From Zymomonas sp. (lineage in GTDB: Bacteria > Pseudomonadota > Alphaproteobacteria > Sphingomonadales > Sphingomonadaceae): a stretch of 22,540 nucleotides of DNA. The notes under the pieces were generated by a model that did not search any database, was not told where the DNA came from, and was given only the letters and a program-made list of their open reading frames with translations. The stretch is taken from the NCBI GenBank assembly GCA_027489105.1, contig JAIYAJ010000406.1:1-22540 (forward strand), written 5' to 3'. The first letter of the stretch is position 1. Each line of letters opens with the position of its first letter. Shown piece after piece: positions 14,496-21,743 of this stretch. A program made the translations under genes and the position numbers.

Positions 14496-15041
14496 TTGAT
14501 CAGCCTCGTGCCCATCGCCTCGGTCCCAGCCTCGTCCGTCGAGCAATTGCTCGATCTGGCCTTCGGTGCCGACCGGCATGGCCGCACCGCCTATCGGCTC
14601 CGTGCAGGCATGGGCGCGATCCCGACGTTGAGCTTCGCGGCAGTGGACGAGGAAGGGCATCTGCTGGGCAGCATTCAGTGCTGGCCGATCGAGATCGCGG
14701 CCTCGTCAGGCGAGGTCGCCCCCCTGATTCTCGTCGGGCCGGTCGCGGTCCTTCCTGATCGGCAGCGCGATGGTCTGGGCCGCAAGCTGGTCGAAGCCGC
14801 CCTGGCGGTGGCAGACGACTCACGCGCGGAGCCGATGATGCTGATCGGCGACGCAGATTATTATGGCCGTTTCTTCGGCTTCACGGCCGACGCGACCGGC
14901 GGCTGGCAACTGCCTGGCCCGGTCGACCGCGATCGCCTGCTCGTTCGCCTGCGCCCCGGCCAGCGGGTGATGGTCGAGGGCCTCCTTCGTCCGCGCACCC
15001 TTGCTTCCCAGACCGACGATCGGCAGTTGCGCCCGGCCTGA
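14496..15041 (+). CDS. GNAT-type N-acetyltransferase
   Basis: The 181-aa protein fits the bacterial GNAT fold of the putative N-acetyltransferase YhbS type. LLDLAFGADRHGRTAYRLR sits near the start, a central strand ILVGPVAVLPDRQRDGLGRKLVEAAL (about 78-103) carries the acetyl-CoA pyrophosphate loop (R-x-x-G-L-G), and GDADYYGRFFGF (about 118-129) is the typical C-terminal strand-helix of this subgroup. The acceptor substrate is unknown. No ATG is available. TTG at 14496 keeps the conserved N-terminus and GTG at 14508 is the alternative; AAGGA (14479-14483) is rather far from both, so the start is uncertain. It is followed after 60 bases by the DUF1285 operon on the same strand. Confidence 0.78.
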   Translation: MISLVPIASVPASSVEQLLDLAFGADRHGRTAYRLRAGMGAIPTLSFAAVDEEGHLLGSIQCWPIEIAASSGEVAPLILVGPVAVLPDRQRDGLGRKLVEAALAVADDSRAEPMMLIGDADYYGRFFGFTADATGGWQLPGPVDRDRLLVRLRPGQRVMVEGLLRPRTLASQTDDRQLRPA

Positions 15042-15056
15042 ATCCCGGTCAGGTGG

Positions 15057-15101
15057 AAGCCGCCCCTTGTATGGCGGCGGCTTAAGGGGCACATCGCCGC
15101 C
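15057..15101 (+). promoter_or_regulatory. Leader with three mutually exclusive hairpins before the DUF1285 operon
   Basis: In the 60 bases between the GNAT stop and the DUF1285 start, three perfect stems compete. Stem A pairs AAGCCGCC (15057-15064) with GGCGGCTT (15076-15083). Stem B pairs GCCCCTT (15062-15068) with AAGGGGC (15084-15090), hiding the likely ribosome binding site AAGGGG. Stem C pairs GGCGGCG (15073-15079) with CGCCGCC (15095-15101), leaving that site in a loop next to the ATG. This arrangement could act as a translational switch or attenuator; GC-rich chance pairing is the alternative. Confidence 0.4.
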
Positions 15102-15668
15102 ATGCCCGAAAGCAACCCAGCCCCGGACTTCGCCGCGACTTCGCTTCAGGACATTGCCCGCTACGCGGCCGAGAACCGCCGCCCCCCCGTCGAGGCCTGG
15201 AACCCGCCGCATTGCGGCGACAGCATGATGCGTATCGCACGCGACGGCACCTGGTATCATGAAGGCTCGCCGATCGGCCGCCCGGCGATGGTGCGCCTCT
15301 TCTCGACGATCCTGCGCCGCGAAGATGATGGCAGCTATGTACTGGTGACGCCGGCCGAGAAGCTGACCATCGCGGTCGACGACGCCCCATTCTTCGCCGT
15401 CGAACTGAAGAGCGAAGGCGAAGGTCGAGACAGACGCCTGGCCTTTCGCCTCAACACCGACGACGTCATCGTCGCCGGCCCGGAGCATGCGCTGGAGATC
15501 CGCAACGACGCCGATGGTCCCCACCCCTATCTCGAGGTGCGACGCGGGCTGAAGGCGCTGGTCAGTCGGCCGGTCTATTATGAGCTGGTCGAACTCGCGC
15601 TGGCCGAGGAGAATTCGCCCGTCGGCCTGTGGAGCGAAGGTCTCTTCTTTCCCCTGGGGGACGAATGA
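15102..15668 (+). CDS. DUF1285 domain-containing protein
   Basis: The 188-aa cytoplasmic protein belongs to the DUF1285 family, recognised by WNPPHCGDSMMRIARDGTWY (about 33-52), GSPIGRPAMVRLFSTILRR, LVTPAEKLTI and VDDAPFFAVEL. Family members have solved structures but no established biochemical role. No signal peptide or membrane segment is seen. The ATG at 15102 follows AAGGGG at 12 bases and a leader with competing hairpins. Its TGA overlaps the ATG of the NUDIX gene (ATGA, 15665-15668), which in turn overlaps the CCA-adding enzyme gene, so the three form one tightly coupled operon. That suggests a link to nucleotide/CoA housekeeping or tRNA maturation, which is inference from context only. 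Confidence 0.9.
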   Translation: MPESNPAPDFAATSLQDIARYAAENRRPPVEAWNPPHCGDSMMRIARDGTWYHEGSPIGRPAMVRLFSTILRREDDGSYVLVTPAEKLTIAVDDAPFFAVELKSEGEGRDRRLAFRLNTDDVIVAGPEHALEIRNDADGPHPYLEVRRGLKALVSRPVYYELVELALAEENSPVGLWSEGLFFPLGDE

Positions 15669-16276
15669 GCGCGCTGGCGCAACGGCTTCGACAGAGCCTC
15701 GCCGACGCACCCGACAGTCAGGACACGCCGATCATCGAGCAGGAAGGTCTCGTCGGCGACGTGCGAAAGCTGGTGCCTGCGGCGGTGCTGATGCCGATCA
15801 TCGAGGCGCCCCGCCCTCGCGTCCTGTTCACCGTGCGTCATGCCGGATTGCGCGCCCATGCCGGGCAGGTCGCCTTTCCGGGCGGACGGCTCGATCCCGA
15901 TGATGACGGCCCGGTGGGCGGCGCGCTGCGCGAAGCCTGGGAGGAGGTGTCGCTGCCGCCCGAACAGGTCGATGTCGTCGGCACGGCGCGACCCTATGCG
16001 ACCGGGTCGGGCTATCTGATCACGCCGGTCATCGGGGTGATCCCCGACGGCCTGGACCTGCGTCCGCACGAAGCCGAAGTGGCGGGTCTGTTCGAGGTCC
16101 CGCTCGACCATCTTTTGTCCGACGCGCATCATCTGCGGAAGACCGGCACGCTGCGCGGGATCGAACGGCATTATTTCGAAATCGACTGGCCGAGCGAGCG
16201 TATCTGGGGTGTCACCGCCGGGCTGATCGTGACGATCGCCCCCCGCCTCCGCGCTGCCCTGGAATTGCCCGCATGA
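15665..16276 (+). CDS. NUDIX hydrolase, coenzyme A pyrophosphatase type (NudL/YeaB-like)
   Basis: The 203-aa protein has the CoA-pyrophosphatase signature LFTVRHAGLRAHAGQVAFPG (54-73) directly before a Nudix box: Gly74, then LREAWEEVSL with Arg89, Glu90, Glu93 and Glu94. As in NudL/YeaB proteins, the box is one residue longer than the canonical one between Gly and Arg and lacks the final Gly. The expected reaction is cleavage of CoA or damaged acyl/oxidised CoA to 4'-phosphopantetheine and 3',5'-ADP, with Mg or Mn. The open frame reaches 15629, but ATG 15665 is chosen for its ATGA overlap with DUF1285 and for GGGGGAC just upstream. The stop overlaps the start of the CCA-adding enzyme gene by four bases. 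Confidence 0.9.
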   Translation: MSALAQRLRQSLADAPDSQDTPIIEQEGLVGDVRKLVPAAVLMPIIEAPRPRVLFTVRHAGLRAHAGQVAFPGGRLDPDDDGPVGGALREAWEEVSLPPEQVDVVGTARPYATGSGYLITPVIGVIPDGLDLRPHEAEVAGLFEVPLDHLLSDAHHLRKTGTLRGIERHYFEIDWPSERIWGVTAGLIVTIAPRLRAALELPA

Positions 16277-17478
16277 CCTGCCTGCCCGACAGCAGCTGGC
16301 GGCGGGCCGAAGGCATGGACCGTCTGATGGCGGCACTTGGCGCCGACAAGGGCATGATCCGCTTCGTCGGCGGCGCGGTGCGCGACAGCCTGCTCGGCCT
16401 GCCGGTGAAGGATGTCGACTGTGCCACCCGCTGGCGCCCGGAGCAAAGCAGCGAGCACATCGTGGCGGCCGGCTTCAAGGCCATCCCCACCGGCATTGCC
16501 CATGGCACGGTCACCGCGCTGCTCCCGAGCGGCCCGGTCGAGGTTACGACGCTGCGCCGCGACCTGTCGACAGACGGCCGCCACGCCACCGTCGCCTTCA
16601 CCGACGAATGGCGCGAGGACGCCGCCCGGCGCGACTTCACCATCAATGCGCTGTCCGCCGATCCGCTCACCGGCGACCTGTTCGACTATTTCGACGGCCT
16701 CGACGATCTGCACGCCGGCCGCGTCCGCTTCATCGGCGACGCGCTGCAGCGGATCGCCGAGGATCATTTGCGGATCATGCGCTTCTTCCGCTTCCATGAA
16801 CGGTTCGGACGCGGAGACCCGGACCCAGACGCCCTGGCTGCCTGCGTGGCACGGGCCAACGACCTGATGGCGCTGTCCCGCGAGCGGATCGCCGACGAAC
16901 TGCTCAAGCTGCTCGGTGGCGCCAATCCAGCCCCGACCATTCGGCTGATGTTCGACAACGGCATCTTCCGCCCGATCATTCCGGAAATTGATTCCAGCGG
17001 AGTCGATCGCCTCACCCGACTTGTCGTGCGTGAAGGTCTTGGCGCTGTGCGGCCCGATGGTCTGCGCCGCCTCGGCGCGCTGCTGCCCGAGTCAGCCGAA
17101 ACGGCGGTCTCCATCGCCCGGCGGCTGAAGTTGTCGAAGGCGGCGACGCGCCGGCTCGAACTCTCGGCGGGCGGAGACAGCGGCCCCGCCCATGCGCTCG
17201 CCTATCGTTTCGGGAATGAGGTCGCGACCGACCTGCTGCTTCGCGGAGACGGCGATATCGAAGGCCTCGATCTGGAGGCGCTGGCTGTCTGGCAGCGTCC
17301 CCGCCTGTCGCTGGGTGGAGGCGAACTCATCGCCATGGGGTTGCGGCCCGGCCCCATAGTTGCCGCAACACTCCAGCAGGTCGAGCGTCAGTGGGTCGAA
17401 GAGGGTTTTCCCGACAGCGCACGCGTGTCGGTGCTGGCACGTGAGGCGGTCGATCAGGCCCTGCGCTCGCGCCAATAG
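16273..17478 (+). CDS. cca: CCA tRNA nucleotidyltransferase (class II, poly(A) polymerase family)
   Basis: The 401-aa enzyme adds or repairs the 3'-terminal CCA of tRNAs without a template, using CTP and ATP. The head domain has GGAVRD (33-38), the metal-binding pair Asp47/Asp49 in VKDVDCAT, ARRDFTINAL (118-127) and the neck motif EDHLRIMRFFRFHERFG, the order expected for class II enzymes. The tail domain (about 200-401) is helical and close to the usual length of alphaproteobacterial forms (about 390-420 aa). No HD phosphohydrolase domain is visible, unlike the longer E. coli enzyme. Paralogous poly(A) polymerase PcnB is an alternative, but the length and operon fit CCA-adding enzymes. The start overlaps the NUDIX gene by ATGA. 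The last 25 bases overlap the 3' end of the convergent GGDEF-EAL gene. Confidence 0.9.
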   Translation: MTCLPDSSWRRAEGMDRLMAALGADKGMIRFVGGAVRDSLLGLPVKDVDCATRWRPEQSSEHIVAAGFKAIPTGIAHGTVTALLPSGPVEVTTLRRDLSTDGRHATVAFTDEWREDAARRDFTINALSADPLTGDLFDYFDGLDDLHAGRVRFIGDALQRIAEDHLRIMRFFRFHERFGRGDPDPDALAACVARANDLMALSRERIADELLKLLGGANPAPTIRLMFDNGIFRPIIPEIDSSGVDRLTRLVVREGLGAVRPDGLRRLGALLPESAETAVSIARRLKLSKAATRRLELSAGGDSGPAHALAYRFGNEVATDLLLRGDGDIEGLDLEALAVWQRPRLSLGGGELIAMGLRPGPIVAATLQQVERQWVEEGFPDSARVSVLAREAVDQALRSRQ

Positions 17479-19238
17479 GCATAGGCCTGGTCCGACGGAA
17501 GCGGTCGTGCAAAGTAGAAGCCCTGCGCGACATCGCAACCGAGACCGATCAGCGTTTCGACCAATGGCTCGGATTCGACGCCCTCGGCCGTCGTGGTCAT
17601 GCCGAGCGCAGACGCCAGGCCCAGAATCGCCCGGACGATGGCGACCGAATCCCGGTCGACCAGCATCGGCGCGATGAAGCTGCGATCGATCTTGAGCACA
17701 TCGATCGGCAGCTTCTGCAGATAGGCCAGGCTCGAATAGCCTGTGCCGAAATCATCCATCGCGATCATGACGTCGAGGTCGTGGATCGCGCGCAGCACCT
17801 TGGCCATGCCCGAAGGATCGCTGACGATGCAGCTTTCGGTCAGTTCGATCTTGAGCCGGCTGCCCGAAATCCCGCTCTCGGCGAGTGCCGCCTGCACCGC
17901 TGACACCACATCGTCCCGCTGGAACTGAACCGCCGAGACGTTGACCGCCATGTGAACGGGCAGCGGCGAGCCTGCCATCCGGTCCCATTCGGCCAGCGTG
18001 CGCGTCGCAGCGCGCAGGGCCCAGCGGCCGAGCTGAACGATCAGGCCGGACTCTTCGGCGACGGGAATGAACTCGGCGGGAGAAATCGGACCCTTTTCAG
18101 GGTGATCCCAGCGGGCCAGCGCCTCGTACCCTACGACCTTCCCCGTCGCGAGATCGATCAGCGGCTGGAAGGCCAGCGTCAGCTGGTCGCGTTCGATCGC
18201 GCGCCGCAGCTCGGTCTCGAGGCTGAAACGCTGGCGCGCGGCTGTGCTGTCGCAGGCCTGGTAGAGTTCGGCATGGCCCGATCCCTTGGCGCGCTTCATC
18301 GCGAATTGCGCGTTGCGGATCAGGTCCTCGGCATCGTCGACAGCGGGCGCCATCATCGCGACGCCCACGGCACAATCGATCTTGATCTCAAGTTCGCCGA
18401 GCCGGATCGGGGTCGCGAGCGAAGCCTGGATACGGCGCGCGGCACGCATTGCCTCGGACGGATCATCCGCGACGCTCAGCAATACGGCGAACTCGTCTCC
18501 GACAAGCCGAGCCAGCACGTCGCCGGCCCGCAAGGTCGAGACCAGACGGCGTGCCACAGTGATGATCAGTTCGTCGCCGGCAAGCGAGCCGACCCCTTCA
18601 TTGACCCGGCTGAAGCGCGTCAGGTCTATCAGCAGGACCGCGAACTGACGCCCTTCGGTCTCGAAGTTCAGCATCGCATTCTCGACCTGCTCGACGAATG
18701 CCGCGCGGTTCGGCAAGCCGGTCAGGCTGTCGCGCAGCATCTGCGTGCGCAGCGAACGCTCGCCTTCAACCTGCTGGGTGCGGTCGATCAGCGAAAGGAT
18801 ACAGCGCGGCACAGGCGACTCGCCGCCGTTCAGGCGGACCAGACGGACGGCGAAATGACGCCCGCTGATGCCGTCGCCTTCCTGCATGTCGAACGCGCGC
18901 TCATGATCGTCGGACGCCAGGAAGTCCCGGATCTCGGGGACGAGCGCCAGGCCGATGCCGGGGCAGATCTCTCTGGCGCCGTCCGTCGGCGGCGGACTGG
19001 CTCGACGCCCGGCAAGTTCGAGAAATGCACGGTTTCGCGCAAGAATGCTCGGCTTGCCTTCGGTGAGGCACAGCAACGCTATCGCAATCGGAAGCGTGTC
19101 GATGAACTCCTGCTGCGCTGCCGTGCGCGGCGTATCCAGCAGTTCCTGCAGCGCAGCCGGAAACATCGCTCCGGAAGGAGCGGCGTCGCCCTCGGCGGCC
19201 TTCGCCGCCTGTTCGCTATGGGTTTTTGCCGCCCGCAT
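17454..19238 (-). CDS. GGDEF-EAL domain protein, probable c-di-GMP phosphodiesterase with degenerate GGDEF
   Basis: The 594-aa protein has an N-terminal PAS-like sensor region (about 40-155), a GGDEF domain (about 165-328) and an EAL domain (about 338-590). No membrane segment is seen, so it is probably cytoplasmic. The EAL domain looks active: YEALAR (371-376), NVSAVQF (433-439), ELTES (465-469), DDFGTGYSS (495-503), LKIDRSF with Lys516, TTAEGVE (Glu552) and Gln572 are all present. The GGDEF motif reads VGDEF (246-250). The upstream substrate/metal region reads LIDLTRFSRVNEGVGSLAGDE, where GHxxGD-type enzymes have LDxDxFKxINDxxGH, so cyclase activity is doubtful and the domain may sense GTP instead. 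The ATG at 19238 lacks a good ribosome binding site. The stop lies within the 3' end of cca on the other strand. Confidence 0.88.
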   Translation of the reverse strand: MRAAKTHSEQAAKAAEGDAAPSGAMFPAALQELLDTPRTAAQQEFIDTLPIAIALLCLTEGKPSILARNRAFLELAGRRASPPPTDGAREICPGIGLALVPEIRDFLASDDHERAFDMQEGDGISGRHFAVRLVRLNGGESPVPRCILSLIDRTQQVEGERSLRTQMLRDSLTGLPNRAAFVEQVENAMLNFETEGRQFAVLLIDLTRFSRVNEGVGSLAGDELIITVARRLVSTLRAGDVLARLVGDEFAVLLSVADDPSEAMRAARRIQASLATPIRLGELEIKIDCAVGVAMMAPAVDDAEDLIRNAQFAMKRAKGSGHAELYQACDSTAARQRFSLETELRRAIERDQLTLAFQPLIDLATGKVVGYEALARWDHPEKGPISPAEFIPVAEESGLIVQLGRWALRAATRTLAEWDRMAGSPLPVHMAVNVSAVQFQRDDVVSAVQAALAESGISGSRLKIELTESCIVSDPSGMAKVLRAIHDLDVMIAMDDFGTGYSSLAYLQKLPIDVLKIDRSFIAPMLVDRDSVAIVRAILGLASALGMTTTAEGVESEPLVETLIGLGCDVAQGFYFARPLPSDQAYAYWRERRA

Positions 19239-19262
19239 GATGGATCGGAATTAGCAGCGCAG

Positions 19263-19293
19263 GGTTAATGCTCTGTTTCCGAGCCCTTAAACC
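19263..19293 (-). other. Imperfect hairpin between parC and the GGDEF-EAL gene
   Basis: GGTTAA (19263-19268) and GCTC (19270-19273) can pair with GAGC (19281-19284) and TTAAACC (19287-19293), with small bulges. It lies 11 bases after the parC stop on the minus strand. It is AT-containing, not followed by a T-run, and would be a weak terminator at best. Confidence 0.25.
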
Positions 19294-19304
19294 TTTGTCT
19301 ACCC

Positions 19305-21557
19305 TTAGGGGCGGAAGCGATTGTCGCGCGGGAAGCCGACCGGCGGCATGCGGCCGGCGGCACCACGCGCCGCGCGCCAAGGCGTCAGGTCGCTCTCGGT
19401 CCGGGTCCGGCCGGTGTCACCGCCCATCGCCCAGCTGAGCCCCTCGTCCAGGCGGAAGCTGATCGCGTCGGACAACCCACCATCCTTGTAGCGCTGGATC
19501 GCAACCCCCTGCCCACGCCCCATGCGCGGCAGTTCGGACAGCGGGAAGACGACCATCTTCCGGTTGTCGCCGATCGCCGCGACATAGTCGTCGGTCGGTG
19601 CGATCGGGTGGATCACCTTGAGCCGCCCGCCCTCGCGCAGGTTGACGACCTGTTTCCCCTTGCGGGTCTCGGCGGTGACGTCGGCCATGTCGACCACGAA
19701 GCCTTTGCCGTCCGCCGATGCCAGCAACAGTTCGGCGCCCGGGCGGGCTGCGAGCAGCGCGATGATCCGCGCATCGGCGTCGATGTCGGCAAACAGCCGC
19801 ACCGGCTCGCCGAAACCGCGACCGCCGGGGAGCTTGTCGGCCGGAAGCGTGTGAAAGCGTCCCTGGTCGGTCGCCAGCAATATACGGTCGGTCGTCTGCG
19901 CACGGATGGCATGGTCGGGGCCGTCGCCCTCCTTGAACTTGACCGCCGCCACCGCCGCGTCGTCGAGATGGCCCTTCATCGCGCGGATCCAGCCGCGCTG
20001 CGACAGGATCACGGTGACCGGCTCGCGCTCGATCATCGCCTCCAGCGGAATTTCGCGCGCCGGCGCCGCTTCGGACACCGATGTCCGCCGCGCGCCCAGC
20101 TTGGTCTCAGGGCCGTAGCGATCCCGCAATGCGGCCAGGTCGCGCTTCATGCGCGTGCGCTGGCGCGCGGGGCTGGCGATCAGCGCTTCCAGATCCTTGC
20201 CCTCGGCATCGAGCGTGTTGCGCTCGCGCCGTATCTCCATCTCCTCCAGCTTGCGCAGGCTGCGCAGCCGCATGTTGAGGATCGCCTCGGCCTGGCGGTC
20301 GTTGAGGCCGAATTCCTCCATCATCACCGCCTTGGGCTCATCCTCCTCGCGGATGATCTGGATGACCCGGTCGAGGTTGAGATAGACGATCAGATAGCCG
20401 TCGAGCAGTTCGATCCGGTCGGCGATCTTGGCGAGGCGGTGCTGCGACCGCCGCACGAGCACTTCGAACTGGTGCTTGAGCCAGGCCGACAGGGCCTGCT
20501 TCAGGCTCATCACCATCGGCGTGCGATGTTCGTCGAGCACGTTGAGATTGAGCGAGACGCGGACCTCCAGCTCGGTCAGCCGGAACAGGCTTTCCATCAG
20601 CATGTCCGCGTCGACCGTGCGGCTGCGCGGTTCGAGGACGATGCGGATGTCCTCATCGCTCTCGTCACGGACGTCGGCGAGGATCGGAAGCTTCTTCTCG
20701 TTGATCAGTTCGGCGATCTGCTCGATCAGCTTCGACTTCTGAACCTGATAGGGAATTTCACTGACGACAAGGTGCCAGCCGCCGCCCTTCTCGTCGATCC
20801 GGTCGATCCGGGCGCGCACCCGGAAAGCCCCGCGTCCGGTCGAATAGGCCTCGGTGATCGAGGCCGCGCTGTCGACCAGTACGCCCCCGGTCGGGAAGTC
20901 CGGCCCCTGCACGAACTGCATGAGCTCTGGCGTCTCCGCTTCGGGCCGGTCGATCAGGTGCACGCAGGCATCGACCAGCTCGGCCACATTGTGCGGGGGA
21001 ATGGAAGTCGCCATGCCGACCGCAATGCCGCTCGCGCCGTTCGCGAGCAGGTTGGGAAACAGGCCGGGGAAGATTTCGGGTTCTTCCTCCTCACCATTAT
21101 AAGTCGGGCGCAACTCGACCGTCCCCTCGTCGAGACCGGCCATCAGTTCGCCGGCCGCCGCCGTCAGCCGCGCTTCGGTGTAGCGCATAGCCGCGGCATT
21201 ATCGCCGTCGACATTGCCGAAATTGCCCTGCCCGTCGACCAGCGGGTAGCGGAGCGAGAAGGTCTGCGCGAGGCGGACCATCGCGTCATAGACCGAGGCG
21301 TCGCCATGCGGGTGATATTTGCCGATGACATCGCCGACGACGCGCGCGCATTTTTTGTAGCCCGCAGTGGGGTCGAGCCGCAGCAACCGCATCGCCCAGA
21401 GGAGCCGCCGATGGACCGGCTTCAGACCATCGCGAACGTCCGGAAGCGATCGGGCCGTGATGGTCGAGAGCGCGTAGACGAGGTAGCGGTCGGACAGCGC
21501 GCTGTCGAACGGCGTGTTGCGGATGTTGTCGTCGGGAAGCTCGGCGATATCGGTCAT
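19305..21557 (-). CDS. parC: DNA topoisomerase IV subunit A ParC
   Basis: The 750-aa protein is the DNA-cleaving subunit of topoisomerase IV, which with ParE decatenates daughter chromosomes. The breakage-reunion domain (about 1-490) has [29 protein letters not shown] (81-98), [20 protein letters not shown] and the catalytic Tyr126 in RYTEARL. A long coiled-coil stretch (about 365-490) precedes the beta-pinwheel C-terminus. ParC rather than GyrA is supported by the 750-aa length and the lack of a QRRGGKG GyrA-box. In the quinolone-resistance region, Ala87 stands where E. coli ParC has Ser80, and Asp91 replaces Glu84. The ATG at 21557 has a weak ribosome binding site. It is upstream of the GGDEF-EAL gene (66-base gap) on the same strand and divergent from the M61 peptidase. 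Confidence 0.93.
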   Translation of the reverse strand: MTDIAELPDDNIRNTPFDSALSDRYLVYALSTITARSLPDVRDGLKPVHRRLLWAMRLLRLDPTAGYKKCARVVGDVIGKYHPHGDASVYDAMVRLAQTFSLRYPLVDGQGNFGNVDGDNAAAMRYTEARLTAAAGELMAGLDEGTVELRPTYNGEEEEPEIFPGLFPNLLANGASGIAVGMATSIPPHNVAELVDACVHLIDRPEAETPELMQFVQGPDFPTGGVLVDSAASITEAYSTGRGAFRVRARIDRIDEKGGGWHLVVSEIPYQVQKSKLIEQIAELINEKKLPILADVRDESDEDIRIVLEPRSRTVDADMLMESLFRLTELEVRVSLNLNVLDEHRTPMVMSLKQALSAWLKHQFEVLVRRSQHRLAKIADRIELLDGYLIVYLNLDRVIQIIREEDEPKAVMMEEFGLNDRQAEAILNMRLRSLRKLEEMEIRRERNTLDAEGKDLEALIASPARQRTRMKRDLAALRDRYGPETKLGARRTSVSEAAPAREIPLEAMIEREPVTVILSQRGWIRAMKGHLDDAAVAAVKFKEGDGPDHAIRAQTTDRILLATDQGRFHTLPADKLPGGRGFGEPVRLFADIDADARIIALLAARPGAELLLASADGKGFVVDMADVTAETRKGKQVVNLREGGRLKVIHPIAPTDDYVAAIGDNRKMVVFPLSELPRMGRGQGVAIQRYKDGGLSDAISFRLDEGLSWAMGGDTGRTRTESDLTPWRAARGAAGRMPPVGFPRDNRFRP

Positions 21558-21607
21558 GCCAATGCTGTAGCGGCTAAGGGGCAGGCGGGGAAAGAGGCTT
21601 GCCGCCT

Positions 21608-21635
21608 GCGCCTGCCTTCGCGGCGTCGCAGGCGC
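21608..21635. repeat. 8-bp inverted repeat in the parC / M61 divergent spacer
   Basis: GCGCCTGC (21608-21615) and GCAGGCGC (21628-21635) are perfect inverted arms around 12 bases, about 50-78 bases upstream of the parC ATG. It could be a regulator site or a leader hairpin. Nearby, CCCC-TTAC-GGGG (21669-21680) is another short hairpin on the peptidase side. No convincing promoter hexamer pair was found in the 186-base spacer. Confidence 0.3.
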
Positions 21636-21743
21636 TCGCCTACCACCGGATTATTTTATGTGTCCGTCCCCTTACGGGGGGTGACGCGGCAAGGCGCCGA
21701 CGCCATCATGCGGTCGACAACGAGAAGATGGACCTCTGCCGCG

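Noticed and set aside
17952..19268. 438-codon plus-strand open frame opposite the GGDEF-EAL gene
   Set aside because: It shows no recognisable motif, while the minus strand keeps every EAL motif in order; a shadow frame.
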